DNA from: Marinobacter nauticus
GTDB lineage: Bacteria; Pseudomonadota; Gammaproteobacteria; Enterobacterales; Shewanellaceae
Length of the DNA: 64,000 bases
Direction: 5' to 3'
Assembly (NCBI RefSeq): GCF_019801015.1
Contig: NZ_JAHVJZ010000001.1
Coordinates: forward strand, 372,001 to 436,000
Shown: piece after piece, positions 26,139-35,491 of the stretch
Position numbering within the stretch: the stretch's first letter is position 1
How the letters are laid out: each line of letters opens with the position of its first letter
Translations under genes and position numbers: made by a program
Notes under the pieces: generated by a model
The model's input: only the letters and a program-made list of their open reading frames with translations
Told to the model about the DNA's origin: nothing
Database searches by the model: none

Positions 26139-26501
26139 CATATCCCTCAATCATTTCAATTAGCTGTGTTGAGACAGCGCCAGAGTAGGCACAGCAGGGG
26201 GCGGGAAATGTGATGTAAAGCGCAATTCAAATCGCGCTGTTGAGCAGGGCTCAATAGTGTTAACTGGCTGACAACAACGGCACAAAAAAACAAAAAGGTT
26301 CCACCGGGATATGCAAGTTTGCATAGTGGTGCGTTTCGGGCAATGCGCTTTTGCATAGTGTGAAATTCCTTTTGTGACGGTCTCTTAGGATTTTGCACTG
26401 CCGTGTTTTTCTGAATTCTCAAATCCCCAATAGTGACAAGGCATTGTTACGCCCTGTCCGGTACCCAAGCCCGAGGCAGGGGGAACCCTCAGTGGAGAGA
26501 G
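26139..26501. promoter_or_regulatory. Divergent control region between porin and fumarate reductase
   Basis: 360 bases of mixed AT-rich DNA. Visible elements: a CRP-like half site AAATGTGAT at 26206; an inverted repeat TTGAGC-AGG-GCTCAA at 26240-26254; a palindrome TATGCAA-GT-TTGCATA at 26310-26325; and two related direct repeats starting at 26311 and 26343. No gene is seen inside. Confidence 0.6.
26311..26360 (+). repeat. Two 18-bp operator-like direct repeats before fccA
   Basis: ATGCAAGTTTGCATAGTG at 26311-26328 and ATGCGCTTTTGCATAGTG at 26343-26360 differ at three positions. They start 32 bases apart, close to three helical turns, so bound proteins would face the same side. The first copy is part of a 16-bp palindrome. 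The factor is unknown. Confidence 0.6.
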
Positions 26502-28289
26502 ATGATGAAAACACGCTTTACCCTGACCCTGGCCGCTGGCCTTGTGGCTGGTGTATTGGCTGCCCCGACTCTGGCAGCGGACAACCTGGCTTCCTTCCAT
26601 AGCGATATGGGCGGCTGCCAAAACTGCCACAGCGACGCCAACCACCCGACCGATGACAACCTGAGCTACGAGAATGAGCAGTGTCAGAGCTGTCACGGTA
26701 CCCTGGCGGATGTGGCCGCGGCAGAAGAAAACGTGGAACACAGCCCCCACCTGTCTCACCTGCCTGGTGAGCCGGCTTGTACTTCTTGTCACATGGGCCA
26801 CGAAAAATCCGTGGTGTACTGCGACTCCTGCCACAGCTTTGACTTCAACATGCCCTTCCAGGGCAAGTGGGAGCGCAAGGAAACCGGCATTAACGATCTG
26901 CTGAAAGCCAACACCGACATTGAGAAGGCGCTGAAAGCCGCGCCGCGCGATACCACCGATATCGTGATCATCGGTTCCGGCGGTGCGGGCCTGTCCGCAG
27001 CGGTTGCTGCCCATGACAAAGGCGCCAACGTCATTGTTCTGGAAAAAGAGCCGCTGGTGGGTGGTAACACCAAGCTGGCTGCGGGTGGCATGAACGCCGC
27101 CATGACCAAGCAGCAGAAAGCCAAAGGCATCGAAGACAGCCTGGAGCTGATGACCTCCGACACCATGAAAGGTGGCCGCAACATCAATGACCCGGCGCTG
27201 GTTGAGGTGCTGGTGTCTCACTCCTCCGGTTCCGTTGACTGGCTGACCGGTCTGGGTGCAGACCTGAACGATGTGGGCCGTATGGGTGGCGCATCCGTTA
27301 ACCGTACCCACCGTCCGACTGGCGGTGCTGGTGTCGGTGCTCACGTGGTACAGGTGCTGTACGACAATGCCGAGAAGCGTGAAATCGACATCCGCTTTAA
27401 CAGCCGTGCGGTTGAGATCCTGGAAGACGACAACGGCCAGGTACGCGGTGTTCTGGTGAAAGGTGAGCACACCGGTTACTACTGGATCAAAGCCGAAGCC
27501 GTGGTGGTTGCTACCGGTGGTTTTGCCCGCAATAACGACCGTGTTTCCGCGCTGGATCCGAAACTGAAAGGTTTTGCCGCCACCAACCACCCGGGTGCGA
27601 CCGGTGACGGTCTGGACGTGGCGTCTAACGCTGGTGCTGACCTGAAGGATCTGGAATACATCCAGGCTCACCCGACCCTGTCTGTGGCCGGTGGTGTGAT
27701 GGTCACTGAAGCGGTCCGTGGTAACGGTGCCATTCTGGTAAACCGTGAAGGCGACCGTTTCGTCAACGAAATCACCACCCGCGATAAAGCCTCCGCCGCG
27801 ATTCTGCAGCAGACCGGCAAAACCGCGTTCCTGATCTTCGATGACTCCGTACGCCACTCTCTGAAGAAGATTGAGCGCTACATCGAACTGGGCGTGGTAC
27901 CGAGCAACTCCAGCCTGAAAGCGCTGGGCGACTCCCTCGGCATCAATGGTGCTGAACTGGAGAAATCCGTTGCCCGCTACAACGAATTTGTAGCCGCTGG
28001 CAAAGACGGCGATTTCGAGCGCCCGAACATGCCGCGCAGCCTGAACCAGGGTAACTTCTACGCCATTGAAGTGACTCCGGCGGTTCACCACACCATGGGT
28101 GGGGTGAAGATCGACAACCAGGGTGAAGTGGTTGGCAAAGACGGCAAGGTGATCAAGGGCATGTTTGCTGCCGGCGAAGTGACCGGTGGTGTGCATGGTG
28201 CCAACCGTCTGGGCGGTAACGCCATCTCCGACATCGTGACCTTCGGTCGCATGGCCGGTGAGAACGCTGCGGCTTTCGTTAAGAAGTAA
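26502..28289 (+). CDS. fccA: Periplasmic tetraheme flavocytochrome c fumarate reductase
   Basis: Soluble periplasmic terminal reductase converting fumarate to succinate in anaerobic respiration, fed by the inner-membrane quinol dehydrogenase CymA in Shewanella. 595 residues, the size of Shewanella Fcc3. The start is set by GGAGAGAG before ATGATG. A signal peptide ending TLA is followed by four CxxCH heme sites (CQNCH, CQSCH, CTSCH, CDSCH) within the first 120 residues, then an FAD domain beginning [18 protein letters not shown], the active-site region [13 protein letters not shown] and the terminal FAD motif [14 protein letters not shown]. No urocanate-reductase distinction was tested, but the length and heme count favour fumarate. 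A terminator follows. Confidence 0.92.
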   Translation: MMKTRFTLTLAAGLVAGVLAAPTLAADNLASFHSDMGGCQNCHSDANHPTDDNLSYENEQCQSCHGTLADVAAAEENVEHSPHLSHLPGEPACTSCHMGHEKSVVYCDSCHSFDFNMPFQGKWERKETGINDLLKANTDIEKALKAAPRDTTDIVIIGSGGAGLSAAVAAHDKGANVIVLEKEPLVGGNTKLAAGGMNAAMTKQQKAKGIEDSLELMTSDTMKGGRNINDPALVEVLVSHSSGSVDWLTGLGADLNDVGRMGGASVNRTHRPTGGAGVGAHVVQVLYDNAEKREIDIRFNSRAVEILEDDNGQVRGVLVKGEHTGYYWIKAEAVVVATGGFARNNDRVSALDPKLKGFAATNHPGATGDGLDVASNAGADLKDLEYIQAHPTLSVAGGVMVTEAVRGNGAILVNREGDRFVNEITTRDKASAAILQQTGKTAFLIFDDSVRHSLKKIERYIELGVVPSNSSLKALGDSLGINGAELEKSVARYNEFVAAGKDGDFERPNMPRSLNQGNFYAIEVTPAVHHTMGGVKIDNQGEVVGKDGKVIKGMFAAGEVTGGVHGANRLGGNAISDIVTFGRMAGENAAAFVKK

Positions 28290-28311
28290 GTTTTCCTTTC
28301 ACACAGTGTTA

Positions 28312-28338
28312 AGCGGCCCTTCCGGGCCGCTTTTTTTT
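28312..28338 (+). terminator. Terminator of fccA
   Basis: Stem AGCGGCCC / GGGCCGCT with a TTCC loop and a long T-run, about 25 bases after the stop. Confidence 0.9.
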
Positions 28339-28463
28339 GCCTGCGCTTCCGTCGGCGGTTCGGCCCAATTATTGCGGGGGATGCCGGTTTATGGAGTCTG
28401 ATGCCGGGCTGTGCACCGTTCGGGTGCGACCGGTCACAGGCTTTGGCTGAACAAGGAGGAAGA

Positions 28464-28982
28464 ATGACGGGCAACATTTGCCAACTGAGCACCATCAGAG
28501 GCTGGGAAGGGTCGTTATCGGTGCTGCTTCAGGACTCGGTGAATCGGGGCGCATCGCTGGGCTTTGTACCGCCGATGTCACTGGCACAGTCTCAGGACTA
28601 CTGGCAATCGGTGGAGGAGGAACTGACACAGGAAGCACGGTTGCTGTTGGTTGCACTGGATCGGGGCGAGGTGTTCGGTGCGGTGCAATTGGCGCTCTGC
28701 CAAAAACCGAACGGAGGCCACCGGGCAGAGGTGGAGAAGTTGATGGTTCACCCACGGGTGAGGTGCCAGGGGATTGGCCGGGCGTTGATGTCGGAACTGG
28801 AAGCCGCCGCCCAAATTCATCGGCGTTCACTGCTGGTACTTGACACCCGGGCAGGCGATGTGGCGGCGCGATTGTACCAATCTTTGGGATACAAGGAAGC
28901 GGGCCAGATACCCCGCTTCGCGCTCAGCGCAGACGGTGGGCTGGATGCCACGGTATTGTTTTACAAGTGCCTTATTGGCTGA
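28464..28982 (+). CDS. GNAT family N-acetyltransferase
   Basis: Acetyl-CoA dependent acetyltransferase of unknown substrate, 172 residues. The start at 28464 is fixed by AAGGAGGAAG directly upstream; a longer in-frame start at 28401 has none. The acetyl-CoA pyrophosphate loop reads VRCQGIGRAL (the R-x2-G-I/G-A type) after the strand AEVEKLMVHP; the later LLVLDTRAGDVAARLYQSLGY is the usual C-terminal GNAT pattern. It lies between the fccA terminator and the L,D-transpeptidase gene. Confidence 0.87.
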   Translation: MTGNICQLSTIRGWEGSLSVLLQDSVNRGASLGFVPPMSLAQSQDYWQSVEEELTQEARLLLVALDRGEVFGAVQLALCQKPNGGHRAEVEKLMVHPRVRCQGIGRALMSELEAAAQIHRRSLLVLDTRAGDVAARLYQSLGYKEAGQIPRFALSADGGLDATVLFYKCLIG

Positions 28983-29120
28983 GGCTGGTGGCCCTTGGGC
29001 CAGGAGTAACCGTGGATCTGACCGGCCAATTGAATCGGAACCGTACCGGTTGCTACAGATGACTTTTTATCCAGCCGGTTGCTAGGTAAACTGTCGCCTC
29101 GTTACTCTAGGAGGAATGGC

Positions 29121-30014
29121 GTGCGCGCTCTGGTTTCGCTTCTGTTTTTATTTGGCTTTTCGGCTCACGCTGCGATCTATTCTGCCCCGTTGCAGGGCAG
29201 CCGCCTGTTGGGTTTCCCGATGGAGCATCAGGTGGTCGATGGGCAGTCTCTTGACCACGTGGCTCAACAGTACGATATGGGTTTGCTGGCGATGATGGCG
29301 GCCAACCCCGGTGTGGATCCGTTTCTCCCGCCCACCGGCAGCACATTGATGTTGCCGTCGCAGATGCTGCTTCCCGACGTGGATCGTAAAGGGGTGGTGA
29401 TCAACCTGGCGGAGCTGCGACTCTACTACTTCGACAACGCGCGTGGCCGCGTCTACGTCTATCCCATCGGGATTGGCCGGGTAGGGCGTGCGACACCGCT
29501 GGTCAGCACCAAGATCAGTCAGCGAATCAAAGACCCCACCTGGACCCCAACCGCCCGAACCCGCAAAGAGTGGCTGGAGGAGCGGGGCATTGAACTGCCG
29601 AAAGTGGTACCGGCAGGGCCGGATAACCCGATGGGACATCGCGCTCTGCGCCTGGGTTTTGGCAACGGGGAATACCTGATCCACGGCACCAACCATGAAT
29701 TTGGCATCGGTATGCGTGTGAGCGCCGGATGCATCCGGATGCGTCCCACCGACATTGAAGAACTGTTTGAGTTGGTCCGGGTTGGCGAGCCGGTCCGCAT
29801 CATTAATGAGCCGGTGAAGATCTCCAAGGAACCGTCCGGTCTGTTCCTGGAAGTGCATGAGCCACTGAGTCAGGACGAAGAGTTGGAGAAGAGCGCAAAA
29901 ACTCTGGAGTTGAGCGAACACCAACGGGAAGTCTTGAGCCAACCTGGCCTGAATGATGATGCGGTTCAGACCCTGCTGCGGGAGCAGCGTGGAATGCCGA
30001 TGGCCATTAACTGA
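29121..30014 (+). CDS. L,D-transpeptidase with LysM domain (ErfK/YbiS/LdtE class)
   Basis: Periplasmic enzyme that links murein peptides or attaches Braun lipoprotein to peptidoglycan. The GTG start at 29121 follows AGGAGGA and yields a signal peptide (RALVSLLFLFGFSAHA); the longer frame start lacks both. 297 residues: LysM-like segment VDGQSLDHVAQQYDMGLLAM, then a YkuD catalytic domain with LIHGTNHEFGIGMRVSAGCIRM, where His and Cys are the catalytic pair. The convergent neighbour at 30324 is lpp, its likely substrate gene; in E. coli ldtE also adjoins lpp. The C-terminal tail is acidic and helical. Confidence 0.92.
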   Translation: MRALVSLLFLFGFSAHAAIYSAPLQGSRLLGFPMEHQVVDGQSLDHVAQQYDMGLLAMMAANPGVDPFLPPTGSTLMLPSQMLLPDVDRKGVVINLAELRLYYFDNARGRVYVYPIGIGRVGRATPLVSTKISQRIKDPTWTPTARTRKEWLEERGIELPKVVPAGPDNPMGHRALRLGFGNGEYLIHGTNHEFGIGMRVSAGCIRMRPTDIEELFELVRVGEPVRIINEPVKISKEPSGLFLEVHEPLSQDEELEKSAKTLELSEHQREVLSQPGLNDDAVQTLLREQRGMPMAIN

Positions 30015-30020
30015 GCACAA

Positions 30021-30049
30021 AAAAAGGGCGCCGTGGAGGCGCCCTTTTT
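30021..30049. terminator. Bidirectional terminator between L,D-transpeptidase and lpp
   Basis: Stem AAAAAGGGCGCC / GGCGCCCTTTTT with loop GTGGA, symmetrical A and T runs; serves both convergent genes. Confidence 0.92.
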
Positions 30050-30063
30050 GTCTGAACCAACGG

Positions 30064-30324
30064 TTACTTGCGGTAGCCGGTAGCCATGTTGTCGATGCGC
30101 GCGTTGGCACGGGCAGCTTCTGCCTGAGCGTCTTCAGCGGCGGCACGAGCAGCACGAATGTCGCTGTTCATCTGGCTGTGATCAGCACGCAGTGCGCCAA
30201 CTTGATCAGACAGAGAGTCCACCTTGTTGGACAGGGACTGAACCTGAGCTTCCAGCTCGGACGTGTTGGCACAACCAAAGAGCAGCGCGCTCATTGCGAT
30301 ACCGATAAACAGTTTTGCTTTCAT
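30064..30324 (-). CDS. lpp: Major outer-membrane (Braun) lipoprotein Lpp
   Basis: Tethers the outer membrane to peptidoglycan. 86 residues: signal peptide with lipobox LLFGC|A, a continuous heptad coiled coil (LEAQVQSLSNKVDSLSDQV... AARAAAEDAQAEAARANARI) forming the trimeric helix, and the C-terminal YRK, whose terminal Lys is the residue coupled to meso-diaminopimelate. AGGAGA precedes the ATG. The convergent L,D-transpeptidase across the shared terminator is the enzyme class that makes this bond. Confidence 0.95.
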   Translation of the reverse strand: MKAKLFIGIAMSALLFGCANTSELEAQVQSLSNKVDSLSDQVGALRADHSQMNSDIRAARAAAEDAQAEAARANARIDNMATGYRK

Positions 30325-30550
30325 ATCCTCTCCTTAAACCTGACAACGACGGCGCGAACGAGACTACCTACGTTCACCGACGCTACGTTGCGCCGTTGAG
30401 TATGGCACATTAATTCGCCAGCTCAAGGTTGTCACATTCGATAAGTCTTTGCCAACAAAAACTTTTGGCATCTCATTGCACTAAAACCAGTAAACGCAGG
30501 ATCATTTTATTAACACGCCGCTCCTATACTGGGTTTATCAGGAGGTGGCC

Positions 30551-32857
30551 ATGAAACGTATTGTGTTTGTGTTGGTTCTGGTGGTTCTGGTGGGGCTGTT
30601 GGGATTGGCTGGCTGGGGCCACTACAAGATGGCAACCCACCCCTACGCCAAGCACCAGGTTCAGCGCCTGGCAACGTCCCGCAATGACCCGCCTCCGATC
30701 ATTCCTGCCACCCATCTGATGTCGACACCAAGGCCGGTGGAGACCTTCCCGTTTCCCATTGCCCTGGGAGAGACCGGACCGGTTGTGCCGCTCTACGCGG
30801 GAAAGCGGCAGTACCCGTTCTTCTGTATGACGATGAACTCAGGGTTGGGTCAGCCTCTGGTGGACAACAACGCTGGCGAGGGGGTGCCGGTCTTTCTTGA
30901 GCGCGGTGGTGAGGTGACTGATCTGGTCATTGGCCACTCCCGTGACTGCCAGTTGGCGACGGCGCTGCAATATTGGTATGCCACTCCGGCAGGGGATATC
31001 CGACGTTATGATCGGGATAACCCGCCGACCGAGATTGCTCAGGTCGAACGCTCCGGAAAGTGGGTGGACGAGGTGTATCGGGTGGAGACCGGCACCATCA
31101 ACCGCTTTCCGTACTTTATCGTGATGATGGCGGATCTGGAGGCACCGAGAGAGGACAAACGTTACTGGGACAAGCGGCTTATTTACCAGTTTCATGGTGG
31201 CAGCGGCATCGGCTTTCGCCAGGGGCGGCTGAGAGCGCAACGGTTGATAGAAAAGCGTCGTGATCAACTGACCCGAGGCTATGCGGTGATCAGCTCCACC
31301 GGCAACAAAACCGCTTACACCTACAACATGTTGCTGGCGGAAGACACCGCCCGCCGGGTTAAGCGACAGTTTGTCAGCTTGTACGGGGAACCGCGCTACA
31401 CCATCGGCGTGGGCGGCTCCGGTGGCGGCCTGGTTCAGTACCTGCAAATGCAGAATGGCGCAGGGGTGATTGACGGTGGCCTCGCGCTTTATGCCTACCC
31501 GGACATGCTCAGTCAGACCCTGTACGGACTGGATTGCGATCTTCTCAATACCTATTACGCCTTCCGGGCCGATGAGCCGGAACTCTGGGACAACTTTGAT
31601 GACCGCCCATCCGTGGAAGGGCTCAATGCGGTGGCGGGGTTTGACCAACGGGCGCCGTTTCTGGAGCCTTTGAACCAATTGATGCACGGTCGCTGGCCCC
31701 GTTGGCCACAGGGCTCCAGTGAGTGCATAAATGGCTGGTTTGGGCTGTCTGCGCTGATCCACAATCCCCGGCAAGGCTACATCCGGCCGATGTTCAATGA
31801 AGAAATCCAACAATCCAACCATTGGAGTTACTGGGAAGATCTGCACCAGATCCTGGGTCGCAATAAGCAGGGCTTTGCCCGCTCCACCTGGGATAACCGG
31901 GGGGTTCAGTATGGGCTGGAAGCCCTACGGGCCGGCACCCTGTCACCCCAGGCGTTTATCCACCTGAATCAGCGCATTGGCGGGTGGCGCCAGCCGGAAC
32001 AGATGGAACCTGAAACCCTCTGGGCACCGCTGGGTAAGTTGTTGCCACTGTGGTTAACCCTGTGGGGCAATCACAACATCACCGATGGCGAGATCGCGTC
32101 GCGCACGGAAGGCGACGCCCTGGCCATTGAGCGGGCTTATCGAAGTGGCCAAATCTTTGTGGGTCATAATCCGCTGCCGGTGATCGACCTTCGCCACTAT
32201 CTGGAAGAGATGCTGGATATGCATCACCTGTCCGCGTCATTTGAGGCGCGAGCCCGCATTGTTGAGTGGCACGGCCATCACGATAACCAACTTATCTGGG
32301 TATCACACAAGTCCCACACGCCGATGGTCGACGCTTTTGCGGCGATGGAGCGCTGGATTGAAGCGCGGCAGGCAGGCCGGGCCAAACCGGCGGATCTGGA
32401 AGACCTATGTTTTGACCAGCAGGGGACGATCATGGCCCGCGGCCAGAACGTCTGGGATGGGGTATTAAACGGCAAGTCTCAGGGCAAATGCACCGAGGCT
32501 TACCCGGTCTTTACCAATGCCCGAATTCAAGCCGGCGGGCCCTGGGGCGGGGCGATCTTCCAATGTCACCGGATCCCGGTGCGGCAGGCGTTGGACGACG
32601 GGTTCTATCAACCGGTTGATATGGCGGCGCACCGCGCGGAGCTGGAGCGGATATTCCCGCAGGGGGTCTGTGACTACCGGCTCGGGGATGCGGCCCGGCC
32701 GGCAGACATTGATCCGCGGGTGTTGGGCCGGGTTCCGGCAACGGGCTCAGGGGATCACGTAGAGCGCGATGGTCAGGCAGTGGCAAACCGCACCGCCAAG
32801 GACAAACAGGTGCCAGATGGCGTGGGTATAGGGCAACCGCTTGGCAGCGTAGAATAA
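30551..32857 (+). CDS. Large DUF6351-like secreted or membrane-anchored protein
   Basis: 768 residues from the ATG at 30551, which follows CAGGAGG. An N-terminal hydrophobic anchor (VFVLVLVVLVGLLGLAGW) precedes a long extracytoplasmic region. YPFFCMTMNSGLGQPLVDNN and VIGHSRDC resemble the DUF6351 family; FHGGSGIGFRQG and GVGGSGGGLVQYL look like the oxyanion and nucleophile-elbow (GxSxG) regions of an alpha/beta hydrolase, with a possible His in WHGHHDN. Function is unproven. The last 37 codons overlap the 3' end of the convergent hlyIII gene by 111 bases and look unlike conserved sequence, suggesting a lost upstream stop codon. Confidence 0.75.
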   Translation: MKRIVFVLVLVVLVGLLGLAGWGHYKMATHPYAKHQVQRLATSRNDPPPIIPATHLMSTPRPVETFPFPIALGETGPVVPLYAGKRQYPFFCMTMNSGLGQPLVDNNAGEGVPVFLERGGEVTDLVIGHSRDCQLATALQYWYATPAGDIRRYDRDNPPTEIAQVERSGKWVDEVYRVETGTINRFPYFIVMMADLEAPREDKRYWDKRLIYQFHGGSGIGFRQGRLRAQRLIEKRRDQLTRGYAVISSTGNKTAYTYNMLLAEDTARRVKRQFVSLYGEPRYTIGVGGSGGGLVQYLQMQNGAGVIDGGLALYAYPDMLSQTLYGLDCDLLNTYYAFRADEPELWDNFDDRPSVEGLNAVAGFDQRAPFLEPLNQLMHGRWPRWPQGSSECINGWFGLSALIHNPRQGYIRPMFNEEIQQSNHWSYWEDLHQILGRNKQGFARSTWDNRGVQYGLEALRAGTLSPQAFIHLNQRIGGWRQPEQMEPETLWAPLGKLLPLWLTLWGNHNITDGEIASRTEGDALAIERAYRSGQIFVGHNPLPVIDLRHYLEEMLDMHHLSASFEARARIVEWHGHHDNQLIWVSHKSHTPMVDAFAAMERWIEARQAGRAKPADLEDLCFDQQGTIMARGQNVWDGVLNGKSQGKCTEAYPVFTNARIQAGGPWGGAIFQCHRIPVRQALDDGFYQPVDMAAHRAELERIFPQGVCDYRLGDAARPADIDPRVLGRVPATGSGDHVERDGQAVANRTAKDKQVPDGVGIGQPLGSVE

Positions 32858-33427
32858 CGTGCCCAGGCTGTAACTGAGGCCACCGGCGAGGAGCAGAATA
32901 AATCCGGGGGTAGGCAGTACGGAGTAGAGTTCAACAATCACGATCAGGCTGGCCCAGCCCATGGCCAGATATGTGGCCATGGCCAGCTTTTTAAAGCGGT
33001 GTACAAACAGCGCTTTGAACAGCACCCCGAGGGTGGCCAGGCCCCAGATAAAGGCCAGCAGAAGGTGCGATGAATCGGTGTTCAGGCTGATCAGCATCAA
33101 CGGGGTATAACTGCCGGCAATCAGCAGGTAGATGGCGCAGTGGTCAAGGCGTTTCAGGACGGCCTTGGAGGGGCCATGCTGAATGCTGTGATACAGCGTC
33201 GAGCAGAGAAACATCAGAATCAGCGTGCCGCCGTAAACGCTGATGGCGGCGATGCCGCTGGCGGGCAACACCGGTATACCCTTGTCCAGCATCAGGGTGA
33301 GCCCGACAATCGCTGCTGCCACGCCAAGGCCGTGAGTGACGGCATTGGCGATCTCTTCACCGATGGAGTAAGCGCGGATCTGCATAGGCTGGGTACTTCC
33401 GTTAGAGTTTTTATTCTTGGCCGTCAT
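32747..33427 (-). CDS. Hemolysin III/TrhA family seven-span membrane protein
   Basis: Inner-membrane protein of the PAQR/HlyIII superfamily. The preferred start is the ATG at 33427, before TAKNKNSN; a TTG 20 codons upstream would overlap the previous gene and is unlikely. Conserved motifs: SIGEEIANAVTHGLG, LFLCSTLYHSIQH (with the helix-2 His) and AIWHLFVLGGAVCHCL (metal-binding His near the C-terminus). About seven hydrophobic helices. The family is linked to membrane-lipid homeostasis; haemolytic activity is not a safe inference. The preceding gene on the same strand ends 43 bases upstream. Confidence 0.9.
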   Translation of the reverse strand: MTAKNKNSNGSTQPMQIRAYSIGEEIANAVTHGLGVAAAIVGLTLMLDKGIPVLPASGIAAISVYGGTLILMFLCSTLYHSIQHGPSKAVLKRLDHCAIYLLIAGSYTPLMLISLNTDSSHLLLAFIWGLATLGVLFKALFVHRFKKLAMATYLAMGWASLIVIVELYSVLPTPGFILLLAGGLSYSLGTLFYAAKRLPYTHAIWHLFVLGGAVCHCLTIALYVIP

Positions 33428-33470
33428 CCTACCAGTCCCTCCATTGAGCGCACAAGTGTTCGCTGAAAAT

Positions 33471-34448
33471 TCAGTGTAGCCACTCAAACAACATCAGCAG
33501 GGTGTTTTGCGCCCCCGGCCGCTGCCAGTCGACGTTATCATCGGATATCAATAACAGATACTGGCGTCCATCCCGCTGAAAAGCCGCGATTCCCTCAAAG
33601 TTGTCCAATGCCTGAGTGAGCACCGAACTGCGCATCTCAATCAGGCTTTGGGGCTGAGGCAGGTCCGAAGTCGACAACTCATCGGCAGGATAGTGGCTCA
33701 GGCCGATGGTGGTGACGCCGCGCTCGTAATGGCGATGGAGCAACACCACATCGCCGTTGGCCAGATGGGTGGCACCCACCGGTGAGGCGGTCAGCGCCAA
33801 TGGCAGTTCAAAAGCCGTGGTTGCCTGATCAGGTATCAGCCACCATGCCTGGCGGTGGTGGGGGTCGCTGCCCGACTTCTCAGCGATGGGAAGCAGTGGT
33901 CCGTGAGGGGATCGAAAGGCCAGTGCTTCGATACCGTCGTTACGGCCAGGGGCAAAATCCGGCAGGGTAAAGCGCGGATATGCCCGGGTTCGATGGCGAT
34001 CGAGCTGGTAAAGGTCGGCGCTGCCATCCAGTCCGGCAAGGATCAGTTCGCCGATGATGATCATCGACTCAATATCATCCAGGCCCTGCCCATCCGGGCC
34101 CTTGATCTGACCGTGGTCCAGATACTGTGCCCCCACCAGATTGCCCTCATTCAGCGCCACATCAAAGGTGAGCCAGTGTCCATTACGGTCTGAGGTGGCC
34201 TGAAAGCCGACGTTGGGACCAAAATTCACCAGCGATGACCAGCCACCCCGCTGGGACTCCAGCGGCGCAGGCGTAAAGAGCCTGAGCGTGCCGGCGTAGC
34301 GCAGACGGTCACGATTCTGGCTCAACACCTCAAAGTCGGAACGCCAGGGTTCCGTGCGCAATTGCAGGGCATCCGCAGCTGGGCTGGCGGTCGCCGGCAT
34401 TGCCAGTCCCACCAGCAGCATCAGGTTTCGCAGGCCGGTGCGGTTCAT
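33471..34448 (-). CDS. Secreted esterase-like/phytase-like beta-propeller protein
   Basis: 325 residues with a signal peptide (LMLLVGLAMPATASPA). The body matches the esterase-like activity of phytase domain: GWSSLVNFGPNVGFQATSDR near the start and DNFEGIAAF...YLLLISDDN near the end, with repeated beta-strand blades between (GLDDIESMIIIG, GIEALAF). The family is predicted periplasmic; substrate unknown. It overlaps the upstream acetyltransferase gene by four bases (ATGA), so the two are translationally coupled. Confidence 0.83.
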   Translation of the reverse strand: MNRTGLRNLMLLVGLAMPATASPAADALQLRTEPWRSDFEVLSQNRDRLRYAGTLRLFTPAPLESQRGGWSSLVNFGPNVGFQATSDRNGHWLTFDVALNEGNLVGAQYLDHGQIKGPDGQGLDDIESMIIIGELILAGLDGSADLYQLDRHRTRAYPRFTLPDFAPGRNDGIEALAFRSPHGPLLPIAEKSGSDPHHRQAWWLIPDQATTAFELPLALTASPVGATHLANGDVVLLHRHYERGVTTIGLSHYPADELSTSDLPQPQSLIEMRSSVLTQALDNFEGIAAFQRDGRQYLLLISDDNVDWQRPGAQNTLLMLFEWLH

Positions 34449-34969
34449 GATCGCCCCTTGATGTACTGGTCCCGGGTGATGCCGTAGATCTCGACATCGA
34501 AACCCCGTACGACGTCGTCACGCCAGTAACGCTCACCCAGGCTGAGTGCCAAGCGTTTGGAAGCCAGATTGTCCGGGTGGATGATGCTGATGACCTCGTC
34601 ACGCTCCGGGTCGTTGAACGCCCAATGCAGCGCCGCCTTTGCGCCTTCTGAGGCCAGTCCCTGGCCCTGAAAAGCGGTGGCCAGGCACCAGCCGATCTCA
34701 AATCCGGGCCAGCCATCCGGCTCAAGAAAGCCGAGTCGACCAATGCACTGACCGGTCTCTTTGTGTTCCACGGCCCAGTGGCCGAACCCCTTCAGTTGCC
34801 AGTGGCCTGCCATCACCGCCATATGGCGCCATGCCTCTTCCCGGGACAGGGTCTGGCCGCCCAAATAGCGCATGACCGCTTCGTCAGCACAGAGTGCGGC
34901 GTAAGCGTCGATGTCACTGTTTTGCCACTGGCGTAACAGCAGACGCGGGGTTTCCAGTTGTAATGCCAA
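34445..34969 (-). CDS. GNAT acetyltransferase, RimJ/RimL-like
   Basis: 174 residues. N-terminal LETPRLLLRQW is the signature of the RimJ/RimL group, which acetylates ribosomal-protein or other N-termini and some small molecules. The acetyl-CoA loop is FQGQGLASEGAKAALHWAF, followed by VISIIHPDNLASKRLALSLG. Its stop overlaps the start of the phytase-like gene. Target unknown. Confidence 0.88.
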   Translation of the reverse strand: MALQLETPRLLLRQWQNSDIDAYAALCADEAVMRYLGGQTLSREEAWRHMAVMAGHWQLKGFGHWAVEHKETGQCIGRLGFLEPDGWPGFEIGWCLATAFQGQGLASEGAKAALHWAFNDPERDEVISIIHPDNLASKRLALSLGERYWRDDVVRGFDVEIYGITRDQYIKGRS

Positions 34970-35086
34970 GGGTGGCGCTCCTTTGCGTGTTCAGGGCGGA
35001 CTGTTGCCAATCAGCGTATTAGGTTACCCTGCGCATCTTGATGACAAAAGCGCAACAAATCGATTGGGCGATACGGATGGCATTCA

Positions 35087-35491
35087 ATGGGACGCTTTAG
35101 CAAGTGGCTGATGGCACTTGGCTTTCTCGCATTTATCTTGTGGGTAATCGTACTGGCCAACCGGGGAGAGGTGGGCCAATGGTTTGGGTTTATCCGGTAT
35201 CTGCCTTATGGCGACAAACTGGGTCACATGGTGCTCTACGGCACTCTGGCACTGATGCTGAACTGGGCGCTGGGCTGGCGGGCTTTACGCTGGGGGCACT
35301 GGGCGCAATGGGGCAGTCTGGCGGTGGCCCTGTTTGCCGTGGCTGAGGAGATGGCCCAGGCCTGGAACCCCAATCGCACTCTGGACGGCTGGGATCTGGC
35401 CGCGGATGCGGTGGGTCTTATCCTGGCGACAGGGGCGTCGGTGTGGATCAGCCGGCGGGTTGAATCAACTCCAGGATCTGCTCAGCACTGA
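35087..35491 (+). CDS. VanZ-like membrane protein
   Basis: 134 residues with about four hydrophobic helices. GDKLGHMVLYGTLALMLNWAL carries the conserved DK-x-H of VanZ-like proteins and AEEMAQAWNPNRTLDGWDLAADAVG carries the conserved glutamates and D-x2-D pattern. Function in Gram-negatives is unknown. The ribosome site is weak. Its last 44 bases overlap the end of the convergent phosphatase gene. Confidence 0.85.
   Translation: MGRFSKWLMALGFLAFILWVIVLANRGEVGQWFGFIRYLPYGDKLGHMVLYGTLALMLNWALGWRALRWGHWAQWGSLAVALFAVAEEMAQAWNPNRTLDGWDLAADAVGLILATGASVWISRRVESTPGSAQH

Noticed and set aside
26385-28196. 603-codon frame antisense to fccA
   Set aside because: No family motif; the plus strand encodes an unmistakable flavocytochrome with four CxxCH sites.
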